NCBI RefSeq assembly: GCF_004217615.1
Contig: NZ_SHLD01000001.1
Location: 1,178,001-1,242,000, forward strand
Origin: Micromonospora kangleipakensis
Lineage (GTDB): Bacteria > Actinomycetota > Actinomycetes > Mycobacteriales > Micromonosporaceae
Length of the DNA: 64,000 nt
Direction of reading: 5' to 3'
Part shown: positions 53,203-62,419 of the stretch, in pieces
How the letters are laid out: each line of letters starts with the position of its first letter
Position numbering within the stretch: position 1 is the stretch's first letter
Notes under the pieces: generated by a model
Databases searched by the model: none
What the model saw: only the letters and a program-made list of their open reading frames with translations
What the model was told of the DNA's origin: nothing
Position numbers and translations under genes: made by a program

Positions 53203-55989
53203 TCAGTTGGTTGCCGCGGTGACGTGCACCGTGGCGTACGAGTTGTCCTTCGCGGCCTTCAGGATGGTGATGGAGACGCCGTACGCGGCGTTCTGGTCAC
53301 CCGGGTTGCCCGAACCCAGCACAGTGAACCCGAGGTCGGTGCCGTAGAGGCCGGTCGCCGGGGTGCCGTCCGGGTTGGTGATCCGGGTGGTGTACGGCAC
53401 GCCGTTCCGCGACGGGATGACCACCGAGGCGTCGCTGTCCCGGGCGAAGAGCCGCCCGCTGCGAACCTCGAGCCCCGGGTACCAGCCCTTCGCGTCGCTG
53501 AAGCCGGCCACCGGCGCCTGGGCGCCGAAGCTGGTGCAGTACTCGCTGTACGGCTCGTCCGTCGCCTCGAGGCACTCCTGGAAGGGGTACGTCGAGGTGA
53601 GCGAGAAGGCCGCGTTCGAGGACTGCGGACGGCTGGGCACGTTGTCGAGCGTCGACGTGTCCTTGACCGCCGCCTCACCCGCCCGGCGCAGCGGCTGGTT
53701 GTGCGAGTCGACGATCAGCAGGCCGCCCTTGGCGCCGTAGCTCGGCAGGGCGGTGAGCTGCGCTGAGACGTGGTTGACGTTGCCCAGCGCGGTGTCCCGG
53801 TACCAGACCAGCATGCCCGGGGCGTTGTACGAGATCCGGTCGACCTTCCAGGCCTCGTGCGAGTAGACCGTGTCGTAGGCGTACTTCAGGCCCTTGTCGA
53901 AGCCGTTGAAGTTGCGCCACTCGGCCAGGTAGTAGTGCGCCTTGACCTGGGTGCCCGAGTCGATGTGCCAACCCGCGCCGGTGGTGCCGGCCCAGCTCCC
54001 GCCGGTCTGGGTCCAGCCGTTCGCGCCGCCCTCGACGTCGTCGCTCCAGGTGGTGGCGCCGCCGCCGGTGACCGAGAAGTCATCGGCGAACCAGCCCCGC
54101 TCCAGGAACCCGGCGTCGGTGGCCTGCCGCAGCCGCAGCTGCACGGTCTTGCCGGCGTACCCCGACAGGTCGACGTAGTCGTGACGCCAGCCGTGGCTGT
54201 CACCGGTGAGGCCGTACTTCTTGCCGCCGTAGTCGCCCATCCGGCCGTTCGGGTCGGCGTAGCCGTCGTCGGTGGAGACGAGGTTGCCGGCGGCGTCGTA
54301 GACCTTCAGCTCCGACCAGTTGGTCCCGCCGTCGGTCGAGACCTCGACGAAGCCGTAGTCCCAGTCCTCCTCGATGACGTAGTTGTTCCACATCCAGAAC
54401 TTCGCGTCGGCCGCGGCCGGCACGTCGACCTGGCGGGACAGCTTCACGTCGGCCCAGTCCTGGTCGGCGCCGCCGTACCACATGTTGGCGCCGCTGTGCG
54501 GGGTGGCCAGGGTGATCACCTTGTTCGGCAGGTTGACCTTGATGCCGTCCTTGGTGCCGACCGGGGTGTTCGAGGTCTGGCCGAGCTGCACGTCACGCGG
54601 GTCGGAACCCGGCGTGACGGTCAGCGGGTCGGCCCAGCCGAGCACCCACTTGTCCCAGAGGCCCATGTGGGTCGGCAGCGCCTGGAAGATCTCGCCGGTG
54701 TGCGAGCCGGACGCCATCAGGTCCCAGAAGTCGACGTCCGAGTCGGAGCCGGGGGTGCCGGAGGTGTCGTAGAGGTCCGGCAGGCCGAGGTCGTGGCCGA
54801 ACTCGTGGGCGAAGACGCCGACCCCGGCGTCCTCCGGCTGCACGATGTAGTTCGAGACCTTCACCTTCGTGCCGGGGATGCTGTAGCCGCCGGCCACCGC
54901 CGACGAGTGCGCCCAGACCGCGTAGACGCCCTGGTCGCCGCCGCCGCGGGACTTGCCCATTCCGGCGTGCACCAGCACCAGGTGGTCGATCACGCCGTCC
55001 GGCTCGTTGACGTTGCCGTCGCTGTCGACGTCGCCCTGGTCCTCGATGTCGTAGTCGGCCCACGGGAAGCTCGGGTCCATCTTGGCCAGCGCGTCGACCG
55101 CGTCCGTGGCCAGCCGGCCCGCGCCGAGCGGGTTGTCCGGGTGGCCGTTCATCGACTGCATCGCGCCGGCGACCCACTCGCCCTTGTCGTTCTTGAAGCA
55201 GCGGGACGCGGCGTACCAGGCCTCCGAGTGCGGCACGGTGATCCACGGGCTGGCCTGCCCGTCGACCGTGTACGCGCCCTTGGACATCTCCAGGTACATG
55301 TTGTGCATCGTCCGGCCGGCGAGGCTGACGCCCGGCTTGCCGTCCGGGCCGGTCAGGTCCTTGCGGACCCGCTCGGTGATGCCCTCCTTGGTGTAGAGCA
55401 TCTTGTCGAAGTGCTCGGGCGAGAAGTCCGGCACCCACATGGAGTTGTTGTCCTCGTGGGGCAGGGTCGCCGGGTCCGGGATGCCGTTGTGCTTCGGTCC
55501 GTTCTGCACGGTGCCGGGGACGCAGCTCCGGTCCTCGAAGACCGTCTTGGGGACCATCACGTCGGTGAAGTCGTCGTTCGCCTGGTCGTTGAACTCCACC
55601 AGCAGGGTCAGCAGCTTGGCGGTCTGGGTGCCCTTGGCTCCCTTGATCTGACGCGGGTTCTGTCCGGTCTTGATCGCCTTGGCCTCGAGCTTCGCCAGCT
55701 CCCGTGCGGCCACCGGGTTACCGGTGGCGTACTTGCGGTCGTAGGCCCGGGCCTTGTCCAGAGCCGGGGCGTAGACACCCCCTGCGCCCTTGACCTCCGG
55801 GCCGCTGGTGTCCGGCTGCACCGCGGGCTCGGCGTAGTTGATGTAGAACTCGTCCGACCCGACCGTGGCGCGGGCGGGACCGGACTCCTGGGCGGCCGCG
55901 CTGCCCGTCACGGTCAGTGACGTGGCGGCGAGGGCGATGGCGGGCAGCGCGACGAGTAGGCGTCGCCGCCGATGCGGTGTGGTATTCAT
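53203..55989 (-). CDS. Secreted M6-family metalloprotease (immune inhibitor A type), copy 3
   Basis: 928 residues, the longest of the three. Signal peptide at 1-33 (MNTTPHRRRRLLVALPAIAL, then SAAAQES), propeptide with AARELAKLEAKAIKTG, catalytic HEFGHDLGLPDLYD at about 395-408, DGVIDHLVLVHAG before it. C-terminal beta-sandwich region with repeated Trp/Gly motifs. ATG 55989 has GGAG 8 bases upstream. More diverged from copies 1 and 2 than they are from each other in the regions I compared by eye. Confidence 0.92.
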   Translation of the reverse strand: MNTTPHRRRRLLVALPAIALAATSLTVTGSAAAQESGPARATVGSDEFYINYAEPAVQPDTSGPEVKGAGGVYAPALDKARAYDRKYATGNPVAARELAKLEAKAIKTGQNPRQIKGAKGTQTAKLLTLLVEFNDQANDDFTDVMVPKTVFEDRSCVPGTVQNGPKHNGIPDPATLPHEDNNSMWVPDFSPEHFDKMLYTKEGITERVRKDLTGPDGKPGVSLAGRTMHNMYLEMSKGAYTVDGQASPWITVPHSEAWYAASRCFKNDKGEWVAGAMQSMNGHPDNPLGAGRLATDAVDALAKMDPSFPWADYDIEDQGDVDSDGNVNEPDGVIDHLVLVHAGMGKSRGGGDQGVYAVWAHSSAVAGGYSIPGTKVKVSNYIVQPEDAGVGVFAHEFGHDLGLPDLYDTSGTPGSDSDVDFWDLMASGSHTGEIFQALPTHMGLWDKWVLGWADPLTVTPGSDPRDVQLGQTSNTPVGTKDGIKVNLPNKVITLATPHSGANMWYGGADQDWADVKLSRQVDVPAAADAKFWMWNNYVIEEDWDYGFVEVSTDGGTNWSELKVYDAAGNLVSTDDGYADPNGRMGDYGGKKYGLTGDSHGWRHDYVDLSGYAGKTVQLRLRQATDAGFLERGWFADDFSVTGGGATTWSDDVEGGANGWTQTGGSWAGTTGAGWHIDSGTQVKAHYYLAEWRNFNGFDKGLKYAYDTVYSHEAWKVDRISYNAPGMLVWYRDTALGNVNHVSAQLTALPSYGAKGGLLIVDSHNQPLRRAGEAAVKDTSTLDNVPSRPQSSNAAFSLTSTYPFQECLEATDEPYSEYCTSFGAQAPVAGFSDAKGWYPGLEVRSGRLFARDSDASVVIPSRNGVPYTTRITNPDGTPATGLYGTDLGFTVLGSGNPGDQNAAYGVSITILKAAKDNSYATVHVTAATN

Positions 55990-56253
55990 GCCGCTCCAAA
56001 TCCTGGGGGCGTGAGGGAGGGATGATCGGAAAGGTCCATGTAGTGGCGAGCGCCACAGCGGGCCCGATCCGGGCGAACATAGACAGAAAGATTGCCGATC
56101 AGCAAGTAATGAGACGACGGTCCATCCGTCCGGGCGGGTCGAGATCGACCGATCGGTCGTAATCGTGAGCCGATCACATGTGTCACCCCGATGCGATCGG
56201 GCGCGACGACGGCCCGCCGGAGCCCTTCCGTACGGCAGGGCAGACACAGAGGC
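55990..56253. promoter_or_regulatory. Upstream region of M6 protease copy 3
   Basis: Gene-free apart from regulatory sequence. It contains the exact 14-bp palindrome CGACCGATCGGTCG (56146-56159), a good candidate repressor site, and an AT-richer patch around 56080-56110. Confidence 0.5.
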
Positions 56254-56286
56254 GGGCGGGGACGGCACGCCGTGCCGCCCCCGCCC
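56254..56286 (-). terminator. Terminator of acs
   Basis: A 16-bp stem with one mismatch (GGGCGGGGACGGCACG / CGTGCCGCCCCCGCCC), 24 bases past the acs stop on the reverse strand. Confidence 0.85.
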
Positions 56287-56310
56287 ACGAGATGACCCGA
56301 GAGTCGGGCC

Positions 56311-58275
56311 TCAGTCCTCGTCGGACTTGCCGCCACCCATGCCCGAGGAGATCAGCTCCATCACCGAGGAGTCCTGGAGCGTGGTCACGTCGCCCAGCGA
56401 CCGGTTCTCGGCGACGTCCCGCAGCAGCCGGCGCATGATCTTGCCGGAGCGGGTCTTCGGCAGCTCCGGCACCAGCATGATCTGCCGCGGCTTGGCGATC
56501 GGACCGAGCGTCTTCGCCACGTGGTTGCGCAGCTCGGCGATGAGCTGCTCGCCGGCTTCGCCAGCGGTGTCCACGGTGCCACGCGGGATGGCGAACGCGA
56601 CGATCGCCTGCCCGGTGGTCGGGTCGGTCGCGCCGACCACCGCCGCCTCCGCCACCGACGGGTGGCTGACCAGGGCCGACTCCACCTCGGTGGTGGAGAT
56701 GTTGTGCCCGGACACCAGCATCACGTCGTCGACCCGGCCGAGCAGCCAGATGTGCCCGTCGTCGTCCTTCTTCGCCCCGTCGCCGGCGAAGTACAGGCCC
56801 GCGAACCGGCTCCAGTAGGTCTCGATGAACCGGTTGTCGTCGCCCCAGATCGTGCGCAGCATCGACGGCCACGGCTCGCGCAGCACCAGGTAGCCACCGC
56901 CGCCGTTCGGCACCGACTGGCCCTGGTCGTCCACCACGTCGGCGACGATGCCGGGCAGCGGGGTCATCGCCGAGCCTGGCTTGGCCGCGGTGACGCCGGG
57001 CAGCGGCGAGATCATGATCGCGCCGGTCTCGGTCTGCCACCAGGTGTCCACGATCGGCAGCTCACCTCGGCCGACGTGCTGGCGGTACCAGATCCACGCC
57101 TCCGGGTTGATCGGCTCGCCGACGCTGCCGAGCAGCCGCAGCGACGAGAGGTCGTAGCCGGCGGGGATGTCCTCGCCCCACTTCATCATGGTGCGGATCA
57201 GCGTCGGCGCGGTGTAGAGGATCGTCACCTTGTACTTGTCGACGATCTCCCAGAACCGGCCCTTGTGCGGGGTGTCCGGGGTGCCCTCGTACATGACCTG
57301 GGTGGCGCCGTTGGAGAGCGGGCCGTACACGATATAGGAGTGCCCGGTCACCCAGCCGATGTCGGCGGTGCACCAGTAGACGTCCGTCTCCGGCTTCAGG
57401 TCGAAGACCGCGTGCGTGGTGTACGACGTCTGGGTGAGGTAGCCGCCGGTGCTGTGCAGGATGCCCTTCGGACGGGCCGTGGTGCCGCTGGTGTAGAGGA
57501 TGAACAGCGGGTGCTCGGCGTCGAACGGCTGCGCGGTGTGCTCCGGCGCGGCGGTCTCCACCGTCTCGTGCCACCAGTGGTCCTTCGCCGACCAGGCGAC
57601 GTCCTCGCCCGTGCGGCGGACCACCAGCACGTGCTCCACCGACGGGCAGTTCGCCACGGCCTCGTCCACCGTCGGCTTCAGCGCCGACGGCTTGCCCCGC
57701 CGGTAGCCGCCGTCGGCGGTGATCACCACCTTCGCGGTGGCGTCCTGGATCCGGTTGGTCAACGCGTCGGCGGAGAAGCCGCCGAAGACCACGCTGTGCG
57801 TGGCGCCGATCCGGGCGCAGGCCAGCATCGCGACCGCCGCCTCCGGGATCATCGGCAGGTAGATCGCCACCCGGTCGCCGGCCCGCACGCCCAGCTCGGT
57901 CAGCGCGTTCGCCGCCTGGCAGGTGAGCTTGTGCAGGTCGGCGTAGGTGAGGGTGCGGGTGTCACCCGGCTCGCCCTCCCAGTGGATCGCCACCTTGTCG
58001 CCCCGACCGGCCTCCACGTGCCGGTCCAGGCAGTTGTACGCCACGTTCAGCTGCCCGCCGACGAACCACTTCGCGAAGGGCGGGTTCGACCAGTCGAGCA
58101 CCTGGTCCCACTGCTTCGCCCAGGCCAGCCGCCCGGCCTGGCGCGCCCAGAAGCCGAGCCGGTCCTCCGCCGCCTCGGCGTACGCCTCGGCGGTGACGTT
58201 GGCGTTCGCGGCGAGCTCGGCCGGCGGCGGGAACTGGCGCGTCTCGTTCAACAAGTTGGCCAATGCCTCGCTCAT
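56311..58275 (-). CDS. acs: Acetyl-CoA synthetase
   Basis: Makes acetyl-CoA from acetate, ATP and CoA; cytosolic, 654 residues. Adenylation motifs: [36 protein letters not shown], and near the C-terminus [11 protein letters not shown], where K612 is the residue regulated by acetylation in this family. N-terminal ACAS domain intact ([18 protein letters not shown]). ATG 58275. Also a plausible entry route for acetyl-CoA from phenylacetate breakdown, but no direct link is visible. Confidence 0.95.
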   Translation of the reverse strand: MSEALANLLNETRQFPPPAELAANANVTAEAYAEAAEDRLGFWARQAGRLAWAKQWDQVLDWSNPPFAKWFVGGQLNVAYNCLDRHVEAGRGDKVAIHWEGEPGDTRTLTYADLHKLTCQAANALTELGVRAGDRVAIYLPMIPEAAVAMLACARIGATHSVVFGGFSADALTNRIQDATAKVVITADGGYRRGKPSALKPTVDEAVANCPSVEHVLVVRRTGEDVAWSAKDHWWHETVETAAPEHTAQPFDAEHPLFILYTSGTTARPKGILHSTGGYLTQTSYTTHAVFDLKPETDVYWCTADIGWVTGHSYIVYGPLSNGATQVMYEGTPDTPHKGRFWEIVDKYKVTILYTAPTLIRTMMKWGEDIPAGYDLSSLRLLGSVGEPINPEAWIWYRQHVGRGELPIVDTWWQTETGAIMISPLPGVTAAKPGSAMTPLPGIVADVVDDQGQSVPNGGGGYLVLREPWPSMLRTIWGDDNRFIETYWSRFAGLYFAGDGAKKDDDGHIWLLGRVDDVMLVSGHNISTTEVESALVSHPSVAEAAVVGATDPTTGQAIVAFAIPRGTVDTAGEAGEQLIAELRNHVAKTLGPIAKPRQIMLVPELPKTRSGKIMRRLLRDVAENRSLGDVTTLQDSSVMELISSGMGGGKSDED

Positions 58276-58581
58276 GCGGTGACTCCTTCGTCGCGTGACC
58301 TGCGTCTCCTACCCGGCTGAGGTTAGTCGTGGCGCCGCGCGCCCGCGAGAGCCCGGTGACCGCTCGCGCGCCCAGCGGCCTGGACCGCGCGCCCGGCGGC
58401 CCGCCCGGTCCGCGGGCGTGTCGTCGCCCGGTTTTCGGCACGTTGCGGTGTTCGGCCGCTGATCACCGCGACATTCCGCACGCCGGCTTGATCATCGGGC
58501 CGGGCGAGGCCGCGGGTGGTCCGGGTCGCCCTGTCGACGGGTGGCGGCCGGCCGGGCCGGGCGGGTCGCTAGCGTGGCGGG
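58276..58581. other. Gap between acs and the Fic-like gene
   Basis: 306 bp, very GC-rich (runs of CGCGCGCCC), with no convincing ORF or strong hairpin. It should contain the divergent promoters of acs and the Fic-like gene; TAGCGT near 58570 is a possible -10 for the latter. Confidence 0.4.
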
Positions 58582-59328
58582 GTGACCATCGATCCGCTCG
58601 CCCCGCTGCTCGCGCTCGCCGACATCGCGCCCGCCGTCGAGCGCGCCCGCGACCGGGTCGACCAGGCGCACCGGCACCGCGCGCTGCGCCGGCACGGCGG
58701 CCAGGTCGCGGCCGAGGTCAGCCTCCGGTCCGCGGTGGCCAGCGCCGCACTGGAGGGGCGTACGCACGAGCGCGAGGCAGTCCGGGCCGGCACGGTCACC
58801 GACCCCGTGCTCCAGGGCGCGCTGCGGGTCGCCGGGGCGCTGCCGGGGCTGAGCGAGCTCTGGCCGAAGGCGCCGCGCCAGGCCCTCGCCAAGCTGCACG
58901 TCCTCGCCGCCCGCGACGTCGTGGCGGAGCCCGAGCTGGGCCGGCCGGTGGCCGACCCGGTGGTCGCGGCGCGCCTGGACGGGCTGGCCGGCCTGGTCGC
59001 CGGGGGCACGAAGGTCTCCCCGCTGGTGCTGGCCGCCGTTGTGCACGGCGAGCTGCTGAACCTGCGCCCCTTCGCCGGGCCGTCCGGGGTGGTGGCCCGG
59101 GCCGCCGCCCGGCTGGTGCTGCTCGCCAGCGGCCTCGACCCGCGCGGGCTGGTCGCCGTCGACGTCGGCCACCACGAGCGGGAACCGGAGTACGTGGGTG
59201 CGGCCGGCGCCTTCGCCACCGGCACCCCGGACGGGCTCCGCTCCTGGCTCCGCCACTACATGAGCGCCGTGGAGATCGGCGCGGACCAGATCGAGCTCAT
59301 CGGCGACGAGGTGCTCGCCGCGTCCTGA
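58582..59328 (+). CDS. Fic-like protein with degenerate active-site loop
   Basis: 248 residues, mostly helical. The segment HGELLNLRPFAGPSGVVARAAARL, beginning at H155, has the spacing of the Fic motif (HPFxxGNGRxxR) but differs: Pro and Phe are shifted, Asn is Ser, and the distal Arg is retained. An N-terminal LRSAVASAALEGRT stretch resembles the SxxxE/N inhibitory helix region. It may be an altered AMP-transferase or an inactive relative. The gene sits between acs and the HAD gene, an arrangement I recall from other actinobacteria. Confidence 0.65.
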   Translation: MTIDPLAPLLALADIAPAVERARDRVDQAHRHRALRRHGGQVAAEVSLRSAVASAALEGRTHEREAVRAGTVTDPVLQGALRVAGALPGLSELWPKAPRQALAKLHVLAARDVVAEPELGRPVADPVVAARLDGLAGLVAGGTKVSPLVLAAVVHGELLNLRPFAGPSGVVARAAARLVLLASGLDPRGLVAVDVGHHEREPEYVGAAGAFATGTPDGLRSWLRHYMSAVEIGADQIELIGDEVLAAS

Positions 59329-59406
59329 TCCTGAACCGCTCGCCGCCGCGGTTGCCCGCAGGATCTGCGGCGCGTGCTGCTCGGGGCCTCGATCCGCGCG
59401 GAGCGG

Positions 59407-60210
59407 TCAGGCGAGCGGGGCGACCTTGGCCCGGCGGTGCCGGCCGTACCAGGCGATGCCGATGGCCACCCCGACGCCCACGCCGAGCGCCGCCGCGGCG
59501 ACCGGCACGGCAGGCCGATCCCGGAGCCGCCGGCCCAGCGGCACCGGGTGCCGGAACTCCAGCACCGGCCACGAGTTCTCCACCGCCAGCTTGCGCAGCG
59601 CCCGGTCCGGGTTGACGACGCTGGGATGCCCGACGCACTCCAGCAGCGGCCGGTCGCTGTACGAGTCGGAGTAGGCGTACGAGTCGGCCAGGTCGTAGCC
59701 GCGCTCCGTGGCCAGCTCACCGACCGCGTCGACCTTGCTCGCGCCGGCGGCGTAGAACTCGACCTCGCCGCTGTACCGGCCGTCCTCGACCGCCATCCGG
59801 GTGGCGATCACGTCGGTCACCCCGAGCAGCTCACCGATCGGGCGGACCATCTCCTCGCCGGAGGCGGAGACCAGCACGACGTCCCGCCCGGCGGCCTGGT
59901 GCTCCTCGATGAGGGCGGCCGCCTCGGCGTACACGTAGGGATTGATCAGCTCGTGGAGCGTCTCCGCGACGATCTGGCGGACCTGTTCCACCTGCCAGCC
60001 CTTGCAGAGCGTGGCCAGGTAGTCCCGGGTCCGGGCCATGGTCTGCTCGTCGGTGCCGCCCAGCCGGAACATCAGCTGCGCGTACGCCGACTTGACCACG
60101 TCACGCCGGGTGATCAGCCCGTCCCGGTAGAACGGCCGACCGAACGCCAGGGCGCTCGACTTGGCGATGACGGTCTTGTCCAGATCGAAGAAAGCGGCAC
60201 TTCGGCCCAC
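59407..60210 (-). CDS. HAD-IB family hydrolase (SerB-like)
   Basis: 267 residues. HAD motif I DLDKT near residues 9-13 (SAAFFDLDKTVIAKS), motif II VVLVSASGEE, motif III/IV region SKVDAVGELATERG and YSDSYSDRPLLE. A C-terminal hydrophobic segment (VPVAAAALGVGVGVAIGIAWYG) suggests membrane association, followed by basic residues. GTG 60210 chosen because the family starts just before the DLDKT motif. Convergent with the Fic-like gene; next to the 6C RNA, as Rv3661 is to the B11/6C RNA in mycobacteria. Confidence 0.88.
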   Translation of the reverse strand: MGRSAAFFDLDKTVIAKSSALAFGRPFYRDGLITRRDVVKSAYAQLMFRLGGTDEQTMARTRDYLATLCKGWQVEQVRQIVAETLHELINPYVYAEAAALIEEHQAAGRDVVLVSASGEEMVRPIGELLGVTDVIATRMAVEDGRYSGEVEFYAAGASKVDAVGELATERGYDLADSYAYSDSYSDRPLLECVGHPSVVNPDRALRKLAVENSWPVLEFRHPVPLGRRLRDRPAVPVAAAALGVGVGVAIGIAWYGRHRRAKVAPLA

Positions 60211-60291
60211 GGCGCGAAAGTCTAGCCCGACGGTCCGCGGCTGGCGGGTGCCCGGGGCCTCCCGGCCGGTCGGGACGCCCCCACCTCTGCT

Positions 60292-60315
60292 GAGAGTGAC
60301 GACAGTCACACTCTC
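60292..60315. promoter_or_regulatory. Inverted repeat GAGAGTG...CACTCTC before the HAD gene
   Basis: 7-bp arms (60292-60298, 60309-60315) with an inner TGAC/GTCA pairing, about 80 bp upstream of the HAD start. Possible operator. Confidence 0.4.
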
Positions 60316-60425
60316 CGAACACAAATTGGCGACGGGTGGACGCACGCCACTCGACGTATACCGGTCCATTGCGGCATGCTTGTGCTCGCGACGAGAGCTT
60401 GCGTCTCGTCACCCGGAAGCCCTCG

Positions 60426-60527
60426 GCGGTTGCACCCCCCGTGACCGCTGAGTGGGTTCGGCTCGACCCCCCCGGAGCCGAACCTCCGACGACCCCCGTC
60501 TCCCCCCGACGGGGGTCGTCCCCTTTT
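60426..60527 (+). ncRNA. 6C small RNA
   Basis: Three successive hairpins with C-rich loops: GCGGT/ACCGC around CACCCCCCGTG (six C); GGTTCGGCTC/GAGCCGAACC (60455-60464, 60475-60484) with seven C; and ACGACCCCCGTC/GACGGGGGTCGT (60489-60500, 60508-60519) with six C in the loop, followed by CCCCTTTT, a factor-independent terminator. Runs of six or more C in paired loops define the actinobacterial 6C RNA (Rfam 6C; B11 in M. tuberculosis), which regulates mRNAs by its C-rich loops. Neighbouring HAD gene matches the mycobacterial context. The 5' end is approximate. Confidence 0.85.
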
Positions 60528-60657
60528 GGGGTGGGCGCTGCGCCGCAGGTCACAGCGACTCTCCCATGCTGTCGGGCAGGCTCTCGCTGGGCGGCTCCGC
60601 CGCAGGAGTCAGCAGATTGTCAGCAGGCAGCGTGAAGGCATCCAAGATCCGAGCGGC

Positions 60658-60765
60658 TTAGTCGGCCGGAGCATGCGTATGACGATTCAGCGTCGTCGAC
60701 GCCTGTTCGTGGCCCATGACCCGCTGTGCCAGGTTGATCGGGACGCCGTCCGTGACTAGCCAGGT
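60658..60765 (-). pseudogene. Tyrosine recombinase C-terminal remnant
   Basis: 35 residues (TWLVTDGVPINLAQRVMGHE then QASTTLNRHTHAPAD) matching the last part of a tyrosine integrase: the Arg and the MGHE..STT box are present, but the catalytic Tyr expected in NRYTH is His. The frame upstream of TWLV does not continue as integrase; another fragment is joined there. Remnant of an integrated element. Confidence 0.75.
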
Positions 60766-60860
60766 AGAGCCGGCCGTCCGAGAGCAGCCACATGTCCCGC
60801 CGGGCCATGCGGCCCCAGCTCCCGTTCCACCACCGACCACGTACCTCCACCCCGAGCGGC

Positions 60861-61103
60861 CTACTCGAACACACGTTCGATCCCTCCCGCTGTCGGCGTG
60901 TCTAGTCCCAGCACCGCGCACTCCCGGTCCACCTCGAGCTCAGGAGCCACCTCGGCGATTACGTCTCGGGGGCGGCGTCCGAACGTCCGTAGACCGACCA
61001 GCCCGTCATCCAGCCCTCGCTGCAGACACCAGGACCGCCACACCGATACGTGGCTGCCGCCGTAGGAGTCACGAAGTACTCCGTCGACGTCGAACTGAGC
61101 CAC
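60861..61103 (-). pseudogene. Truncated HAD-family phosphatase fragment
   Basis: 80 residues starting GTG 61103, with HAD motif I FDVDGVLRDS and a FGRRPRDVIAEVAPEL cap segment like sugar phosphatases of the beta-phosphoglucomutase type. It stops at residue 80, long before motifs II-IV. Its 5' end abuts the IS3-family element at 61103; an ATG further 5' (61115) would come from the IS terminal repeat. Confidence 0.7.
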
Positions 61104-61161
61104 CCCCGCTTTCATGGAGCTTCTTGATCATGGTCTGATGGCCATGGGGAGGAAGTCGTCC

Positions 61162-61473
61162 GTGGCAGCACCGAAGAAGTACCCCGACGAGCTACGCCAG
61201 CGCGCTGTGCGCTTGTATCGCGAGTCGGACCCGAAGCCCGTGATCCGGCGCCTGGCCGAGCAGCTCGGCGTGCATCACGAGGCGTTGCGGAACTGGATCA
61301 GGCAGGCCGAGGCCGACGCGGGTGAGCGTCACGACCGGCCCACCAGCGAGATGGCCGAGGAGAACCGGCGGCTGCGCAAAGAAGTCGCCGAGCTGCGGCG
61401 GGCGAACGAGATCCTGAAAGCGGCGAGCGCGTATTTCGCGGCGGAGCTCGACCCGACCCGGCGGCGGTCATGA
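61162..61473 (+). CDS. IS3-family transposase OrfA
   Basis: 103 residues: helix-turn-helix (PKKYPDELRQRAVRLYRESD, RRLAEQLGVHHEALRNWIRQ), then a leucine-zipper-like coiled coil (EENRRLRKEVAELRRANEIL). GTG 61162 has GGGGAGGAAG 8 bases upstream and gives the typical family start. OrfB is in the -1 frame and overlaps by 4 bases (ATGA), so coupled re-initiation is as possible as frameshifting. Confidence 0.92.
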   Translation: MAAPKKYPDELRQRAVRLYRESDPKPVIRRLAEQLGVHHEALRNWIRQAEADAGERHDRPTSEMAEENRRLRKEVAELRRANEILKAASAYFAAELDPTRRRS

Positions 61474-62396
61474 CGTTCATTTATGAACACCGTGACCAGT
61501 TCGCGGTCGCGCTCCTGCTACGGGTCCTCAACGTCGGCGCCTCGACCTACTACGCGTGGGTCAAGCAGGTCGAACAGCCCTGCGACCGTGACGTAGTCGA
61601 CCTGGGGTTGCTGTCCAACATTCACGAGATCTGGACCGCGTCGGGGCACACCTACGGCGCGGACCGGGTGCACCGGCAGCTACGCCGCGACGGCATCCGC
61701 GTGGGCCGCAAGCGGGTGGAACGGCTGATGGCGCAGCAGGGCTGGCGGGGCGCGTTCCTGCGCCGCGGCTGGCGCGGCGGCTCCACGAAGCAGGACCCGC
61801 GGGCGACGCCGGCGCCGGATCTGGTCAACCGTCAGTTCACCGCAACCGGGCCGAACCGGCTCTGGGTCGCCGACGCCACCCGCATCCCATGCGGCGAAGG
61901 CGTGTTCTGGCTGGCAGCGGTCCGCGACGCCTTCTCCCGCCGGATCGTCGGATGGAAGACCTCCGACCGCTGCGACACCGACCTCATCCTCGCCGCACTC
62001 GAATACGGCATCTGGTCCCGCGACGTCCGCGACGGCCAGTTGATCCACCACAGCGACAGGGGGTCCAACTACACGTCCTTCCGCTTCGCTGAACGCTTGC
62101 AGGACAACGGAATCCTGCCCTCGATGGGCTCCGTCGGCGACTCGTACGACAACGCACTGATGGAGAACTTCTGGTCGACGCTGAAGATCGAACTCGTCTA
62201 CCGCACGAGCTGGCGCACCCGCGACGAGGCCGAGAACGCGATATTCGCCTACATCGACGGCTGGTACAACACCCGCCGCATCCAAAAGGAACTGGGCTAC
62301 CTCAGCCCCGACGAGCACGAAACCGCCTGGCACACCCGCCAGCACAACCCAGCTGAGCCAACCATCGCTACCCCTGCACCAGCCGGCAGCAGGTAA
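61470..62396 (+). CDS. IS3-family transposase OrfB (DDE integrase domain)
   Basis: 308 residues. Catalytic D135 (WVADATRI), D196 (HHSDRGSNY), E232 (NALMENFW) with exactly 35 residues between the second D and E, and K239: the DDE(35)K signature. The frame is complete, so the element looks functional. Confidence 0.95.
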   Translation: MTFIYEHRDQFAVALLLRVLNVGASTYYAWVKQVEQPCDRDVVDLGLLSNIHEIWTASGHTYGADRVHRQLRRDGIRVGRKRVERLMAQQGWRGAFLRRGWRGGSTKQDPRATPAPDLVNRQFTATGPNRLWVADATRIPCGEGVFWLAAVRDAFSRRIVGWKTSDRCDTDLILAALEYGIWSRDVRDGQLIHHSDRGSNYTSFRFAERLQDNGILPSMGSVGDSYDNALMENFWSTLKIELVYRTSWRTRDEAENAIFAYIDGWYNTRRIQKELGYLSPDEHETAWHTRQHNPAEPTIATPAPAGSR

Positions 62397-62419
62397 CCAC
62401 CGCTCCATCAAAGCGGGGG

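Larger units (their letters stand above)
61103..62419 (+). mobile_element. IS3-family insertion sequence, about 1317 bp, apparently intact
   Basis: Two overlapping ORFs (orfA, orfB with DDE(35)K) flanked by imperfect 18-bp terminal inverted repeats: CCCCCGCTTTCATGGAGC (61103-61120) and GCTCCATCAAAGCGGGGG (62402-62419), one mismatch. No target-site duplication is clear. Inserted directly beside the HAD fragment. Confidence 0.88.

Noticed and set aside
60161..60451. Plus-strand ORF across the HAD promoter and the 5' part of the 6C RNA
   Set aside because: No homology-like content and it overlaps a structured RNA and a divergent promoter.
61440..61475. Programmed -1 frameshift site in the IS element
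   Set aside because: OrfB is in the -1 frame but no slippery A- or T-run is present near the overlap; ATGA re-initiation explains it equally well.
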